Shown one piece after another: positions 43,704 through 55,945 of a stretch of 64,000 nucleotides of DNA. Location: the NCBI GenBank assembly GCA_032988165.1, contig JANTQF010000007.1, forward strand, positions 222,394 through 286,393, in the 5' to 3' direction. Under the pieces are notes generated by a model. It saw only the letters and a list, made by a program, of their open reading frames with translations. It made no database searches and had not been told where the DNA came from. Position numbers and translations under genes: made by a program. This DNA comes from Emmonsiellopsis sp. PD_33. Taxonomy: Eukaryota > Ascomycota > Eurotiomycetes > Onygenales > Ajellomycetaceae. The first letter of the stretch is position 1. Each line of letters opens with the position of its first letter.

Positions 43704-46700
43704 ATGGCCACCAAATCCGCCAAGGGCGGGTTGGAGGTCAAACCCCCCTCGCGCAACGGCCGCTCGCCCTCCCGCTCCCCAGGCCCCCGGAATCGAAAGA
43801 AGGCCGCCGCTGCGAAACGGACAGACTACACCTCCGACGGAGTGAAGGATCACGATGTTCTTCAATTGCCGGTTTCCGATTACAAGATCATGTTGCTGTT
43901 GACGGCTATCTCGGTTGTCGTTCGACTGTTCCGCATCTACCAGCCAACAAGCGTTGTCTTCGATGAAGTGCAGTTCGTGGCCCCCCGCCCTGTCCTGGTT
44001 CCCGGGCATTACGGATGAATTGTGAATATGGATGCTAATTGGCGGTCAATTCTGTCTCTAGTTTCGGTGGATTTGCAACGAAATATATCAAGGGGAAGTT
44101 TTTTATGGACGTACATCCCCCGCTGGCAAAGATGCTCATCGCGCTGACCGGGTTTCTGGCCGGGTTCCGTGGCGACTTTGACTTCAAGGATATCGGGAAG
44201 GATTATCTAAAGCCAGGCGTGCCGTATGTGGCAATGCGCATGTTGCCAGCAGTCATGGGGATTTTGGCCATCCCAACCATGTTCCTCACTTTGAAGGCTT
44301 ACGGCTGCCGCACTTCTACGGCGTCTATGGGCGCTTTGCTTCTCACGTTTGGTACGTGTTCAGCCAGCCTCAATCCTATCCTGTATATACTAATGATTTT
44401 CTAAAGAGAACGGTTTCGTCACGCAGTCCCGCTTTATCCTCCTGGACTCGCCTCTGATCTTTTTTACCGCCCTCACCGCCCTTGCGTTTACAAACTTCAC
44501 CAACCAACATGAACAGGGTCCCTCCAAGGCCTTCGGCCCCTCGTGGTGGTTCTGGCTTACCTCCACCGGCCTGTTCCTCGGTGCTACTCTTAGTGTGAAA
44601 TGGGTGGGACTCTTCACTACCGCTTGGGTTGGTAGTTTGACTGTTCTTCAGTTATGGGTTCTCCTTGGTGACACCAAAAATGTGACTATTGTAAGTAAAG
44701 GATGTCTCCAAGCTAGTCTTCATAATTAGCGACTAACAACCCCGGGATTCAGCGCAAATGGTTCAAACACTTTTTCGCGAGAGTATTCTGCCTCATCATC
44801 ATCCCGATTGGATTTTATATGGCGATGTTTGCCATCCACTTCTTGTGCTTGGTCAACCCCGGCGACGGAGATGGATTCATGTCTTCTGAATTCCAGGCCA
44901 CTCTCAATTCCAAGGGAATGCAGGATGTTCCAGCTGACGTAGCGTTCGGCTCAAGAGTCTCCCTTCGTCACCACAACACTCAGGGCGGTTATTTGCACTC
45001 CCATAGCTCAATGTATCCCGAAGGCAGCAAGCAGCAGCAAATTACGCTGTATCCTCACAAGGACGAAAACAACGTGTGGATCATGGAGAATCAAACCCTG
45101 CCATTAGGCGAATATGGGGAAATCGAGGGCCCCCGAGCTTGGGATAACTTGACCACAGGCTGGGTCGAAGATGGATCGGTTATCAAGCTGTATCATATCA
45201 ACACAGACCGACGGCTCCATTCCCATGACGTTCGACCCCCCGTGACTGAAGTAGACTGGCAAAACGAAGTGTCTGCCTATGGCTACGAAGGATTCCCTGG
45301 CGACGCGAATGACCTCTTCCGGGTTGAAATAATCAAATCTCTATCGGATGGTGAGGTGGCTTCGAAACGGCTTCGGACCATTGAGTCAAAATTCAGGCTT
45401 GTGCACATAATGACAGGGTGCGTGCTGTTTTCGCACAAAGTGAAGCTCCCAGAATGGGGATTCGAGCAGCAAGAAGTTACATGTGCCAAAGGCGGTACCT
45501 TGCCAAATAGTGTTTGGTATATTGAACAAAACGACCACCCCATGCTGGGAGCCGACGCAGAGAAGGTCAATTACAGAAATCCTGGCTTCTTCGGTAAATT
45601 CTGGGAATTGCAAAAGGTTATGTGGCGTACAAATGCTGGTCTCGTCGAATCCCATGCGTGGGACTCCAGACCCCCTTCGTGGCCTACTCTTCTTCGAGGC
45701 ATCAACTTCTGGGGCAGAGACCACCGCCAGGTCTACCTCTTGGGCAACCCCCTCATTTGGTGGTCCTCGACTGCCGCGATCCTGGTCTACATCATCTTCA
45801 AAGGCATCGCGGTCATCCGCTGGCAACGAAACTGCGGCGATTACAATAACGTAACCTTCAAACGGTTCGATTTCGAGCTCGGCCAGACTGTTCTCGGCTG
45901 GGCCTTCCACTACTTCCCCTTCTACCTCATGGCCCGTCAACTCTTCCTCCACCACTACTTCCCAGCCCTCTATTTCGCCATCATGGCGTTCTGCCAAGTC
46001 TACGACTACGGCGCCAATCGCATCAGCGTCTTGGGCATGCGCAGCAAGCCCGTCGTGGGCAAGATCTCCATGGTCCTCTTCGTCACAGCCTCGATCGCAG
46101 CCTTCGCCCTTTTCTCCCCCTTGACCTACGGCAATCCCTGGACCAAGTCTGCCTGTCAGAGAGTCAAACTTCTCGATTCGTGGGATTTCGACTGTAATAC
46201 CTTTTATACTGACGTAAGTCCCCCAGCATGGCGCCCTCCCGTGCGTGGCGCGCCTTGAGAAGAAAACACAAAAAGAAAGAAAGGCAGAAGAAAAAAAAGC
46301 GTATTGGTGGATGGCTGCTGACTTGCGATCTGGGTAATTTGTTAGTTGGCTCAATACGAAACACCATTCAACGCCGCCGGTAGAACCGAGACACCAGTTG
46401 CGCAGCCATCGCAGCCCCCACAAGAGCAGCAACAAGAGCACGTCATCAGCGAAGCCGAAAGCGTAACCCCCGAAGAAAAAGGCTACACGAGCATCGACTC
46501 AGTCGAGTACCGCGACCAGGACGGCAACATCCTCAACGAAGAGCAAGTCTCCTCGCTAGCCAGTGAAGGAAGCGTGTCGTTCCAAACCCGCTACGAAACA
46601 CGGACCCGAGTAATCGATGACCAGGGCCGGGAGCTGGGCGAGGAAGAACTGGCGCCCCGCCATCCCGATGCTGAGGGCCAGAATCCGGAGACCTTTGGAA

Positions 46701-46837
46701 AGCCGGGCGCTGGCGCTGAGGTGCCGGCTGATAAGCCTGCCTCTGTGGCTGGGGATGAGAAGTCGGTGCAGCGGGAGGATGAGGGGAAACCGAAGCCGGC
46801 GAGTGAGGGGAATGAGGCTACGAAGAGAGAGCTGTAG
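43704..46837 (+). CDS. Dolichyl-phosphate-mannose--protein mannosyltransferase, PMT2 subfamily
   Basis: Five exons: 43704-43972, 44062-44351, 44407-44690, 44753-46213, 46346-46837; 931 residues. ER membrane enzyme (EC 2.4.1.109) that transfers mannose from dolichyl-phosphate-mannose to Ser/Thr of secreted proteins, usually as a Pmt1-Pmt2 heterodimer. The DE motif of the first lumenal loop (Asp87-Glu88 in VVFDEVHFG) is present, followed by KGKFFMDVHPPLAKM. MIR modules lie in the central lumenal part (VSLRHHNTQGGYLHSHSSMYP, VIKLYHINTDRRLHSHDV, FRLVHIMTGCVLFSH). A C-terminal set of TM helices includes GWAFHYFPFYLMARQLFLHHYFPALYF. The last exon adds a 163-residue hydrophilic acidic tail. Exon 1 has a basic Ser/Arg-rich cytosolic start. 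Confidence 0.95.
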
Positions 46838-47544
46838 GACACTATGTAACACAAGTGGTTGTTGTACTTTTTTCCTTTTGACATGAGTTTGGGCCTTTTA
46901 TATTATTTATGTGTGTGATTTTTTTTCCTTTTGCCTTTTCTTTTCTTGATTTTCCTTTTTAATTTATATTTTATTAACCTCCCTCTTGGTCCCCTAGCGA
47001 GTTAAAGAATGAATGGCGTGAGATGGATGCTCATTTAGTATGTGTGCTATATATGGGCCGGTTGGGTTGGGTTGGGTTGGTTGGTGATGTTAATGCTGAA
47101 GAAGGGGAAGAAAAAAAAATATTTTAATATATTCCTCAACTCCTTTTATAGATATATGTGGTCTGATCGGTTCTGGGGGTTTTGTTTTGCTTTATAATTT
47201 GTTCCTGGTATGAGTAGGAGGTGTGTATAAATATATAAATGACACATGATAAATAAGGAAATCTTTTTGGCTGGGAGAAAGAATACCATCACGCAAGGAG
47301 GGGAAAAAACATCAAGTTATATTTACACAAATGGGACAATTTCCTTTTTTCCTTTTTTTTTTTCTCTTCTTTATAAGAAACATCAAAGAATCAAATTGTC
47401 CGTTCCACACACACAGAGAACCTCTCCACTCCGAAACGGTATGAAATACAGTAGTGGTGATTCAATCGCTTTCCGGCAACCACTCCACGTCACATCACTT
47501 CACGCACATGGGACGTTCATCCAAAGGGGGGGGGAGAGATCCTT
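46838..47544. other. Intergenic region (convergent 3' flanks)
   Basis: T-rich after the PMT stop, a (GGGTT)n run near 47,060-47,080, then AT-rich. Nothing else seen. Confidence 0.45.
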
Positions 47545-48167
47545 CTAATAATCGTCCTTTCCGTACTTGTTGAATCTGTCGTGGAGATCCTAGAATCCAG
47601 CAAATACAGATAGTTAGCAACATAGCCCACGCACAAAAGACGCCAACAATATCATCGACATAGAATGATAACCACGCACCTTCGGCAGTGTAACATCCGG
47701 AATGATAACCTCATTCAATGCGCTGGGAGCATTCTTCAACGGCTTCGAGGTATCGCCATAGGGGTGATATTGGTACTTGTAGGTAGTCTTGCCCTCCTCC
47801 TCTGCGTTCCAGGGCATGGCGCCCTTGGCAACGCGGACGTTGCTCTCGGAGGTGGTCGAGGTGGGCGAGCTGCCAAAGTACCAGCCGACCAGGCCGAAAG
47901 CGCCGGCCATGATTCCGAGGAGGATCTGTGTGGGGAACACCGGGTTAGAGAAGGGTGTCTATTCTAGAGGAGCGAGTGCGGGAGGGAACGTACGTAGAGC
48001 TCGGGGTCTTTGCGGGGGGCCTTGTCAAGACCGGCCTCCTGGACCTTGGACTGGGCGGAGGAGGAGTGGCGGATGGAGCGCAGGGTGGTGGGCTGGGGTC
48101 TGAGGGCCGGTCTGAGGGACTGTCTGAGGGCGGCCCGGCGGGCGAAAGTGGCGGCGATGGAGGACAT
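47545..48167 (-). CDS. Small mitochondrial membrane protein, function unknown
   Basis: Three exons in coding order: 48167-47994, 47925-47680, 47589-47545; 154 residues, all junctions at phase 0. The N-terminus (MSSIAATFARRAALRQSLRPALRPQPTTLRSIRHSSS) is a strong mitochondrial targeting sequence: Arg-rich, no acidic residues, with an R-x-x-S processing-like site. One TM helix follows (LLGIMAGAFGLVGWYFG). A hydrophilic C-terminal domain with YKYQYHPYGD and DLHDRFNKYGKDDY faces one side of the membrane. This layout resembles small accessory subunits of respiratory complexes in filamentous fungi, but I cannot assign a named subunit. Probably inner membrane. Confidence 0.8.
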
Positions 48168-48705
48168 GGTGAGGGTACACGCGCAATTGGCGTGGTTGGG
48201 GGCGGGTTGGGGGGTTGCGGCGGCGGCAATGGGCGGGATCGAGGATCTGATATTGCGGATGTTTGAAGTCGGACGAGGTCGGTTTATTTAGATCGATGAT
48301 GCTCGGGGCACGTGACTCTGCTGGTGGCGTGGTGTCACGTGCAGGCTAGGCCGCATTGGGCGAGCCAGGGGACGAGACGAATCTCGACGACGACGAGGAC
48401 AAGACAACGACAACGACATCAACTTGCACGACGACGACGGGAAGATGGCTGTTGCTGCGCTGCATCTCGCGTCTCTGGCTACGTGTCTCTGACCTGCCCG
48501 CCCCCACGCTCTCTCGCCCGTCTCTTCTTGTCCGCATGCGTGTCCTCGAACCACTCCTTTGTTCTCCCAACTGTCGCGGCGAAGCCCCTGACCACCACCA
48601 CCACCACCCCGTCCTCGATCGCATCACTCCTCCGCCAGTTTGTCTGGCACTATGAAGACGACCTGTCCTCGATTACAATCGTTTTAATCCTCGTACACTC
48701 ATCCA
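48168..48705. promoter_or_regulatory. Divergent promoter mitochondrial protein / ERF2-type gene
   Basis: 538 bp between start codons. Holds an inverted pair GCACGTGAC (48308-48316) and GTCACGTGC (48334-48342), matching the RTCACRTG site of Cbf1/CDEI-type bHLH factors on both strands. The right half is pyrimidine-rich. Confidence 0.6.
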
Positions 48706-50712
48706 ATGGCACACACACCCAATTCCTCCGCGCCCGGCGCAGCCAATCCTCCTCCCTCCCCTTCCCTACCTAATCCCGACCCGCCCCGTCCTGTTTCCTA
48801 CATCTCCACCCATATGACCGACATCGCCTCAGAAGACGGCGATGCTTCACGGCCGCACACTGCGGTATCTTCTCAGCCAACATGGTCGCAACCACCCCCC
48901 TCCCGTCGCGGCCCTCCTCCCGCCAGGAACTCAATGGCTGCCTCCTCGAACCAGGGCGCCACCAGCAGGCCTCCGAGCTCGTCGAGTCGGATGAGCAGGA
49001 CCCATATTCCCTCGCTGACTGCGCATGGCTTCTTCCGACCCATGAGCTCGCAGAGACTGCAGGCTCAGCGAAGTGGGCGGCCAGTAAACACTTCATCGGC
49101 GCCACCGATGCCGAGCGAGGATGGCATGAGTGATCTCGGCAGCCAGGCACGCAGGAGTCTGATATCGAATCACACTGTGCTGCATGGACCTGCCTCTCAC
49201 GATAACGAAATCCCCCCGCCTTCACGCGGCACCGAGTTTACCGATCCTGTGATGCCAGATCGTGGAACCTCAAATGCAAGCCCAACAGGAAATACCACAG
49301 TTCGAAGCCTTGGGGAGAGCGTGAGGTTACTCCAAGATAGGTCGCGGGGCGCGGCACCGTCACACCTCAATTTGGGGAAGAATTATAATAAACCTGCCAG
49401 CAGCTCGCAGGATCCTCCTCAAAAGTCACCGCTGTCTTTTCGATCCGGATTCCTGATGCCGAGCAAAAACGAGGCTCAAGACCCGCGCGACTCGAGGAAC
49501 CATGAACGACTCTCTTCGGCTGCTTCCACGCCAAGGTCTGCTCCCCAGAAGACACCTAGGCTTGAGGAAAAGCCGAACCTAGGGAAGAATTATGAATACT
49601 TTGCTGGGAACACGATCTTTTGGTTCGGAGGCAGGTTCCAGAACTCTCGTGATAAACCGGTCAACATTGCTACTGGAATTATGGTGGTGTTGCCAGCTTG
49701 TTTGTTCTTTGGGTATTCGTAAGTTTACATCTTGGATCGTGCATTGGTTTGGTGGTTGACTTTACCTTCAGGGCCCCGTGGTTATGGAATAACGCCTCGC
49801 CAGCGATACCTATTATCTTTGCTTATATATTCTATCTTTGCTTTTCGTCATTCCTCCATGCATCAATGGTTGATCCAGGCGTAAGATTTGCCCTTTACCA
49901 CCCAAACCATGGCATAGACTGTTGCCACTAACATTGTTTAGATTATCCCGAGGAATCTTCACCAAATGCCTCCGACTGATCCCACCGAGGATCCGCTAGC
50001 TCTTGGGCCACCCACCAACGACTGGGTTATGATCAAGCTCGCTACGTCGGATGTGGCGGCCATGGACGTGCCAGTGAAGTATTGCCGAACATGCAACATA
50101 TGGCGCCCACCACGCTGTTATCATTGTCGGGTTTGCGACAACTGCATCGAGACTCTCGATCACCACTGCGTGTGGCTGAACAACTGTGTCGGGCGCCGCA
50201 ACTATCGCTATTTCTTTACCTTTGTCAGCTCCGCAACAATCCTGGCTCTTTTCCTCATGGGCGCCAGTCTGGGTCATTGCCTTGGTTATGCTTCTCAAGA
50301 GCATATCTCCTTTGGGGAAGCTATCCAAACTTGCCGCGCTCCATTCGCCATGTTCCTTTACGGTCTCCTTGCGGCACCTTATCCGGCGTCACTATGGGCT
50401 TACCACTTTTTCCTCATGGGCAGAGGGGAAACCACTCGAGAATACCTTAATTCCCACAAGTTCCCCAAGGCGGATCGACACCGACCTTTTACGCAGGGTA
50501 ATATTCTGCGGAACTGGATTGCTGTCCTATTACGACCCCGTCCGCCGACCTATGTCCAGTTCAAGAATCGGTATGAGGAAGGGGACCAACGATTCCCTTC
50601 TGAAAAGCGGAAGAACCGACCGCGTGATCTGGAGGCACAGGCTGGAGGACTGGAAATGCATGAGGTTCCAAATGGACGTCCCACGTCGAATAATAGGCGG
50701 ACGGACAGCTGA
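48706..50712 (+). CDS. Palmitoyltransferase, Erf2-like (DHHC family)
   Basis: Three exons: 48706-49718, 49772-49880, 49942-50712; 630 residues. Catalytic subunit of the ER-located S-palmitoyltransferase that in yeast (Erf2-Erf4) acylates Ras. The cytosolic N-terminus (about 290 residues) is Ser/Pro-rich and disordered. NLGKNYEYFAGNTIFWFGGRFQNSRDKP is the conserved block before TM1. Two TM helices follow, then the Cys-rich domain KYCRTCNIWRPPRCYHCRVCDNC with Asp447-His448-His449-Cys450 as the catalytic motif and NNCVGRRNYRYF after it. Two more TM helices and a TTREYLNSHKF (TTxE-like) motif follow. Length is near that of Aspergillus Erf2 as I recall it. Start at 48706 is the first suitable ATG. 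Confidence 0.93.
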
Positions 50713-52127
50713 TCTATTTATTGGACGAATCTCTCCTTCACTTCAACACCCTCATTATATTAAAACCCCTTTTTAAGAAAGCTGTGTGATACGCAGAACC
50801 TCATCACTTACGTGACCCGAATCTTTTATATTCCCACTTTGCGATTCCCAGAATACCATTTCTATTGATTCCAGCTGCATCCTTCTTTGCGCCCCCTTTT
50901 TATTATGTCTTCTACCCGCCAGCCTTAATTCTCGGCCCAGTCTGTACCATCTATTATATCTTTCCTATTACTTTCCTGATGTTCGATATGAGCGAGACGG
51001 TTTGATGGCGTTGGAAGAGTCGAAAATTTGGCATCGTTCTCCTGTTGCTTCGAGCGGTATTATTCTTTGCTTTGCCTTGTCTGCAACTTGGGCATATTTT
51101 ATCTTATATTATCCATCTACCTTCGATGTGCGTGGGGGACGAATGACTGCGCTTGGGGATACTTTTTTCTCTGCTTCTTTCTCTGTCTTTTTACCCCTCT
51201 TCCTTTGATCGCCTACCCTGCCCTTCGTTGGGAGTTGTTGTGTTGCTATTCCGGCGCTGAATTCGGTGGCTTGGTGTACACTTACAGGCCAAGGCACCAT
51301 AGACTCTTGTTGCGATTAGGATATATATCTAATACCACACGGTGCTTAATTCCCGATATTCCGTTGGACACCGTCACGTAAACAAACCAGTTTGCCAGAC
51401 AAAGAATCAAACGCGGGCCATATTTACATAGCTCCCCACAGGCAAAGAATAAATAGCTCGGGCTGTGGCCAGTAAGCAAATAAAATAAAATAAAACTAAA
51501 TATTTAATAGGACCGGGGAGTTTCTGGCTGGCTGGCTGGCTGCATTTGTTTGTGTAAATAAAGTAAATATCCTGCCCCCCCTATTTAAATTAAATTTCTG
51601 GAATATTTTTGTTTAGTTCAACCCCAGCCTCAAACCTCATCTCATCCCATTTCTCTCTCACCCCTCTCCGCCCCCAATATCCATTTTTCCCGTGGACAAA
51701 AACTACATAGTCGCCCCTATTTCACTCACAGACACTATGAGCCGCGTCTCATCTTCATCGCTGTGATCTGCCTGCGCGGTCAGCCCAGCCCAGCCCGGTA
51801 CACGACACGCCGCACTTTCTTTCGCCCGCAACGACGCGTCGCGAAGTAAAGAACTCAACGGACAACTACGGAGTATACTCCAACAATCCAGCGACTAACT
51901 AACTACAATCCATCCATCCGTCAATCATTAGCGCCGCGAAAAAACAAAACAAAACAGCAGAAACCCAACTCAACTCACTGCACGCGCCTATCTATTTACC
52001 TACCCCTACCCTACCCGCCCAACAAACAAACAATATCAACACCAACTCCCTCCCTCAATCCAATCCATTCCAATCTCCCCCAAACCTCCCGCAACCGCGG
52101 CGCGAACCCATACCAGTACCACACACA
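50713..52127. other. Intergenic region / long leader of the SET-domain gene
   Basis: The first 500 bp are the AT-rich 3' flank of the ERF2-type gene. From about 51,600 the sequence becomes C/A-rich with actaactaac and ccatccatcc tracts, a likely long 5' leader. No gene supported. Confidence 0.45.
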
Positions 52128-54873
52128 ATGGCCCGCCTCTCATCCGCCATCTCCTCCACCTCCACATCCTCCCCCCCCTCCTCCTCCTCATCCCCCGACG
52201 CTACCGTATCCTCAACACCCGCAGACCAACACCTCCTCACCCCCGCAACCAGCCACAGCCAGTCGGAAACGTCCAGCACGGTCGCGATGGAGGCGGAGTG
52301 CGGTGGTAGTGGTAGTAGTAATAAAGAAGAGGATGGGGGTGGGGAAGGGAAGGAGGTTGGTGATGGGGCGCGGGTGGTGGAGGGACGACGGGGGGGTTTG
52401 AGACGCGTTACGCGTTCGTCGGTGGGTGGGGATGTGGGTGTGGGTGTGAAGGGAGTGAGGGATGAGGGTGTGTATGGTGATGAGAGAGTCACGCGTCATC
52501 CGTTAAGGTCGAATCCGTTGGGGGTGGAGGAGGGGGTGGGTGTGGGTGTGGGTGTGGGTGTGGATGTGAAGGAGGGGGACAATGGCAATGGCAATGGCAA
52601 TGGGAATGAGAATGAGAATGGGGATCAGGATGGGCTGGAGAAGGGAGGGCAAGAGAAGGCAGATGGGATGGGGAAAGGGGAGAATGAGAATACAAAACCC
52701 ACAGCCCGCAGACGGTCGTCGCGCTTGGTTCTACTTGAAAAAACCACGGAGATTGTGGACAAGGCGTCGACCGTGTTGGGGAAGAGGTCAAGAGAGGCCA
52801 TGGCCTTGATGAAGAGGAAGGATAAGCTACAGATTCTTAATCGCAGAGCGAGTTTGAGGCCTAGGAATGCGCCGGTTGCTGATGCGCCTGCCACTACGAC
52901 GGCGGCTTCAACGACCGACGGGCCAGCGGCGAAGAAACGGCGTGTGTCTGCCGGGGACGCTGTCCAGAGCAGCCCCGCTACTCCTCCCGTTCAAGAGAAA
53001 CCGAAGACGGCCCCATATAAGCGCAAACGCTGGCTTTCCCATGGACTATTCGCCGGCCAGGATCGGTATTTCGACCCTAGGATGACAGAGGAGAAGAACC
53101 GGATCAAATTTGCCAAGAAGAACGCGGATGAGAGGAACAAGCTGTTTCCGCTGCCGATGTTTGCGGGCGAGAGGCTGATGCAGGATGGCCGTGATTTTAA
53201 ATTGCCGTTTGATATCTTTTCCCCGTTGCCGCCGGGGCAGCCGAAGCCGGATGAGTGGCGGAAGACGAATAAGAGTATGCTTCTACATTCCCCCTTGTTT
53301 GTGTTTGATTGCTCTTGTTTTTCTAACATGTCTACTAGATGTATTCGTCGGCGACGCAGCGAGTATCTGGAAAGCCGCCAAGCTCGGCGAATGCTCGACA
53401 TGCATGTGTACGCCCGAGACCGGCTGCGACGAGAACTGCCAGAACGGCTACATGTTCTACGAATGCGACGACAACAACTGCAAGCTGGGCGCGGAGCTGT
53501 GCGGCAATCGCAGCTTCGAAGGTCTGCGCCAGCGCACCAAGGCCGGCGGCAAGTATAATATTGGTGTCGAGGTGATCAAGACGGCGGACAGGGGGTATGG
53601 GGTGCGTAGCAATCGGGCATTCGCGCCTAATCAGATTATTGTCGAGTATACGGGGGAGATTATTACGCAGGAGGAGTGTGAGAGGAGGATGAGGTCGTTG
53701 TATAAGGATAATGAGGTGAGAATATTCCTTTGGGGGGGTTGGGTTTGGATATTTGAGACTGGTCTTTGCTGACTTTTTTTTGTTGTGAGTAGTGTTACTA
53801 TCTCATGTATTTTGATCAGAACATGATCATTGATGCGACGCGGGGCTCCATTGCGCGCTTCGTTAACCATTCCTGCGAACCCAATTGCAAGATGGAGAAG
53901 TGGACGGTTGCGGGAAAGCCGCGGATGGCTCTGTTTGCTGGGGAAAATGGGATCATGACGGGCGAGGAGTTGACTTATGATTATAACTTTGAGTATGTAT
54001 ATTCCGCACGTTATATCTCCATTCAGTCCAGGCTTGCTAATCAACACCCCTCACAGCCCCTATTCACAAAAGAATGTCCAAGAATGCCGTTGTGGAGCAC
54101 CGAATTGCCGCGGCGTCTTGGGACCCAAACCGAAGGACCAGGGTAGATCCCGCGCCGACAACAATGGCAAACAGACAAAGGCTACGAAGAAGAGATCTAG
54201 CACAGCAGGCACCAAGCGCAAGCAAGACACCGTCCTTGACGAATCGTCCACGTCCAGACTTAATAAGCGGAGAAAATTACTTAAGCCGGCATCGGGGAAG
54301 CTCAAGGCTGGCCTTAAAAAAGCGGTTGCCAGCGCTCGATCAGCGACGAGTTTAACAAGAAAGGGGAAGGGGAATTCGAATGCTGGTGGTAATGCCAGAA
54401 CCAAAGCGAAGACAGCCACTACAACCGCAGCTAAATCAAGAGCAAAGCCCAAACCCAAGCCCAGACCGGCTCCAATTAAGAAAACAAAAGTTCGACCTCG
54501 ACCAGCAGCCGCGAAGGCTAAGAAGACAACAGCAGCGGCTAGAAAAACAACCACCGCCACCCCGCGCAAGCAGGCCCAAGCACAACCCCAGACTACACAG
54601 CCAGGAAATACCAAACTCAACCGCCCGACTAAGCGCAAGATCGGTAACTCGATCGCCGCCGCGCGCACGGCAAGTAGTAAGACGCCCGCGGCTATGAGAA
54701 AGTTTCTGGAAGCGGGGAAGAGTGCTGCGAAGGGCACGACTGCGAAAGCGTCCAGGCAGACGTCGTCGGCGAAGAAAGCTCAGACTGCTGGATGGAGTGG
54801 AGGTAGGAAGGGGGTTCAGAAGACGGTGAAGCGGGTTGTGGGCGCTGTGAGGGGGGGGAAGAAGGGGGATTGA
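52128..54873 (+). CDS. ASH1-type histone methyltransferase (AWS-SET-post-SET)
   Basis: Four exons: 52128-53274, 53339-53715, 53793-53992, 54057-54873; 846 residues. Nuclear lysine methyltransferase of the ASH1/SET2-like group, expected to act on histone H3 (H3K36 in characterised fungal ASH1). The disordered N-terminus has Ser-rich, (GV)n and (GN)n tracts. AWS Cys-rich domain about 398-442 (LGECSTCMC...GCDENCQNGYMFYECDDNNC). SET about 450-577 with RGYGVRSNRAF, NHSCEPNC (533-540) and the catalytic-site ELTYDYNFDPY. Post-SET CRCGAPNCRG. The ~250-residue C-terminal tail is almost only Lys, Ala, Thr, Pro and Arg (KPKPKPRPAP, AAAKAKK), like a histone H1 tail. The lack of WW/SRI domains argues against SET2. 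Confidence 0.92.
52534..52622 (+). repeat. Coding minisatellites (gtgggt)n and (ggcaat)n
   Basis: Short tandem repeats inside exon 1 of the SET gene encoding (GV)n and then (GN)n/(EN)n. Expected to be length-variable between strains. Confidence 0.85.
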
Positions 54874-55945
54874 GTTGATTGATTGATTAGTTGCTTGTTT
54901 GGGTGGGATGGTTGGATTCTGGACGGCTGTTTTATTTTGGCTGGGGGATTTGGGCTGGCTTATTGGAGAGGGAGGGGTGGGTTTGAGTTATGGTGTTTTT
55001 CGTCCTTTGTACGGTACTGACTGAGTGATATTTGTTTGGTTACTGCGGTATGGTTTAGTTAGGCATTTGGGGGTGTTTGTTGTGTTGGTTTTTTTGAATG
55101 TATTTTTTTGTTAGAATTGAGTATGCTTTTTTTTATATTTCCCTTTGATAGCTACGGGGTTTATTTATGTGGTTGATGGCTATTTATTCTCAATCCTCGG
55201 CGTCTAATTTTTATGAGAATCGAAAACATGTAAATATATATTGCTGAATCCCGAATTCTTGTGGATACAACTCTCCACAAAAAGCAAACACCAAAAAGCA
55301 AAAACAAAAACAACAGAAATCCACATCTCCGATTCTCCACAAAACCTTGAACAGACGACAAGAGATTATTCAAATCCAAACCTCACCCGCTCGCCATCTA
55401 TTTCCATCCCCAACCCTAACCCCTCAACCACCGCGACGCAGTTTCTTGGTGCTCGGCTGGGCTAACCTTGATCATCCCAGCCCACCCCTGGCCCGGCAAG
55501 CAACCTCATGTGCAAAAGGCAAAAAGGGGGGCCAGTCCTTTGCGGAGGAAGCCGAGCAGTCGGCTTTGACAGCTAGTTAGTTAGGTACCTTATTTACTAG
55601 CCGGCTGGGTGATACATCGCTAACTGCTCTTAAGTTACGTCTAACATTCAATGGATGGATGCGATGCTTATCTAAGTATCTTTCTTCCGGAAGTTAATCT
55701 TGGTCAGCTCTGTTGAACCTGTTGCGGTCTTTTCGTTCTCTTTTTCTTATTTATTTTATTTTATTTTATTTTTTACTTGGTTTGAATTGCTGGGTATAGT
55801 TGCATCGGACGGGAAGGAAGAGAGAGAAGTATGTGATATTCCACATACAACATCACCGCTGTTGGAAAAGCTATTTATCGACTACGAAAAAAAAAAGTAC
55901 GTACAATATCCACTGCGAATACGAGAAAACCCCTCGCCATGAAAA
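54874..55945. other. Intergenic region
   Basis: G/T-rich 3' flank of the SET gene, then A/C-rich and T-rich stretches (tattttattttatttt near 55,750) leading to the Zn2Cys6 gene. No gene seen. Confidence 0.45.

Noticed and set aside
47050..47085. Telomere-like (GGGTT)n run
   Set aside because: Only three to four units in a 3' flank, not TTAGGG; ordinary simple sequence.
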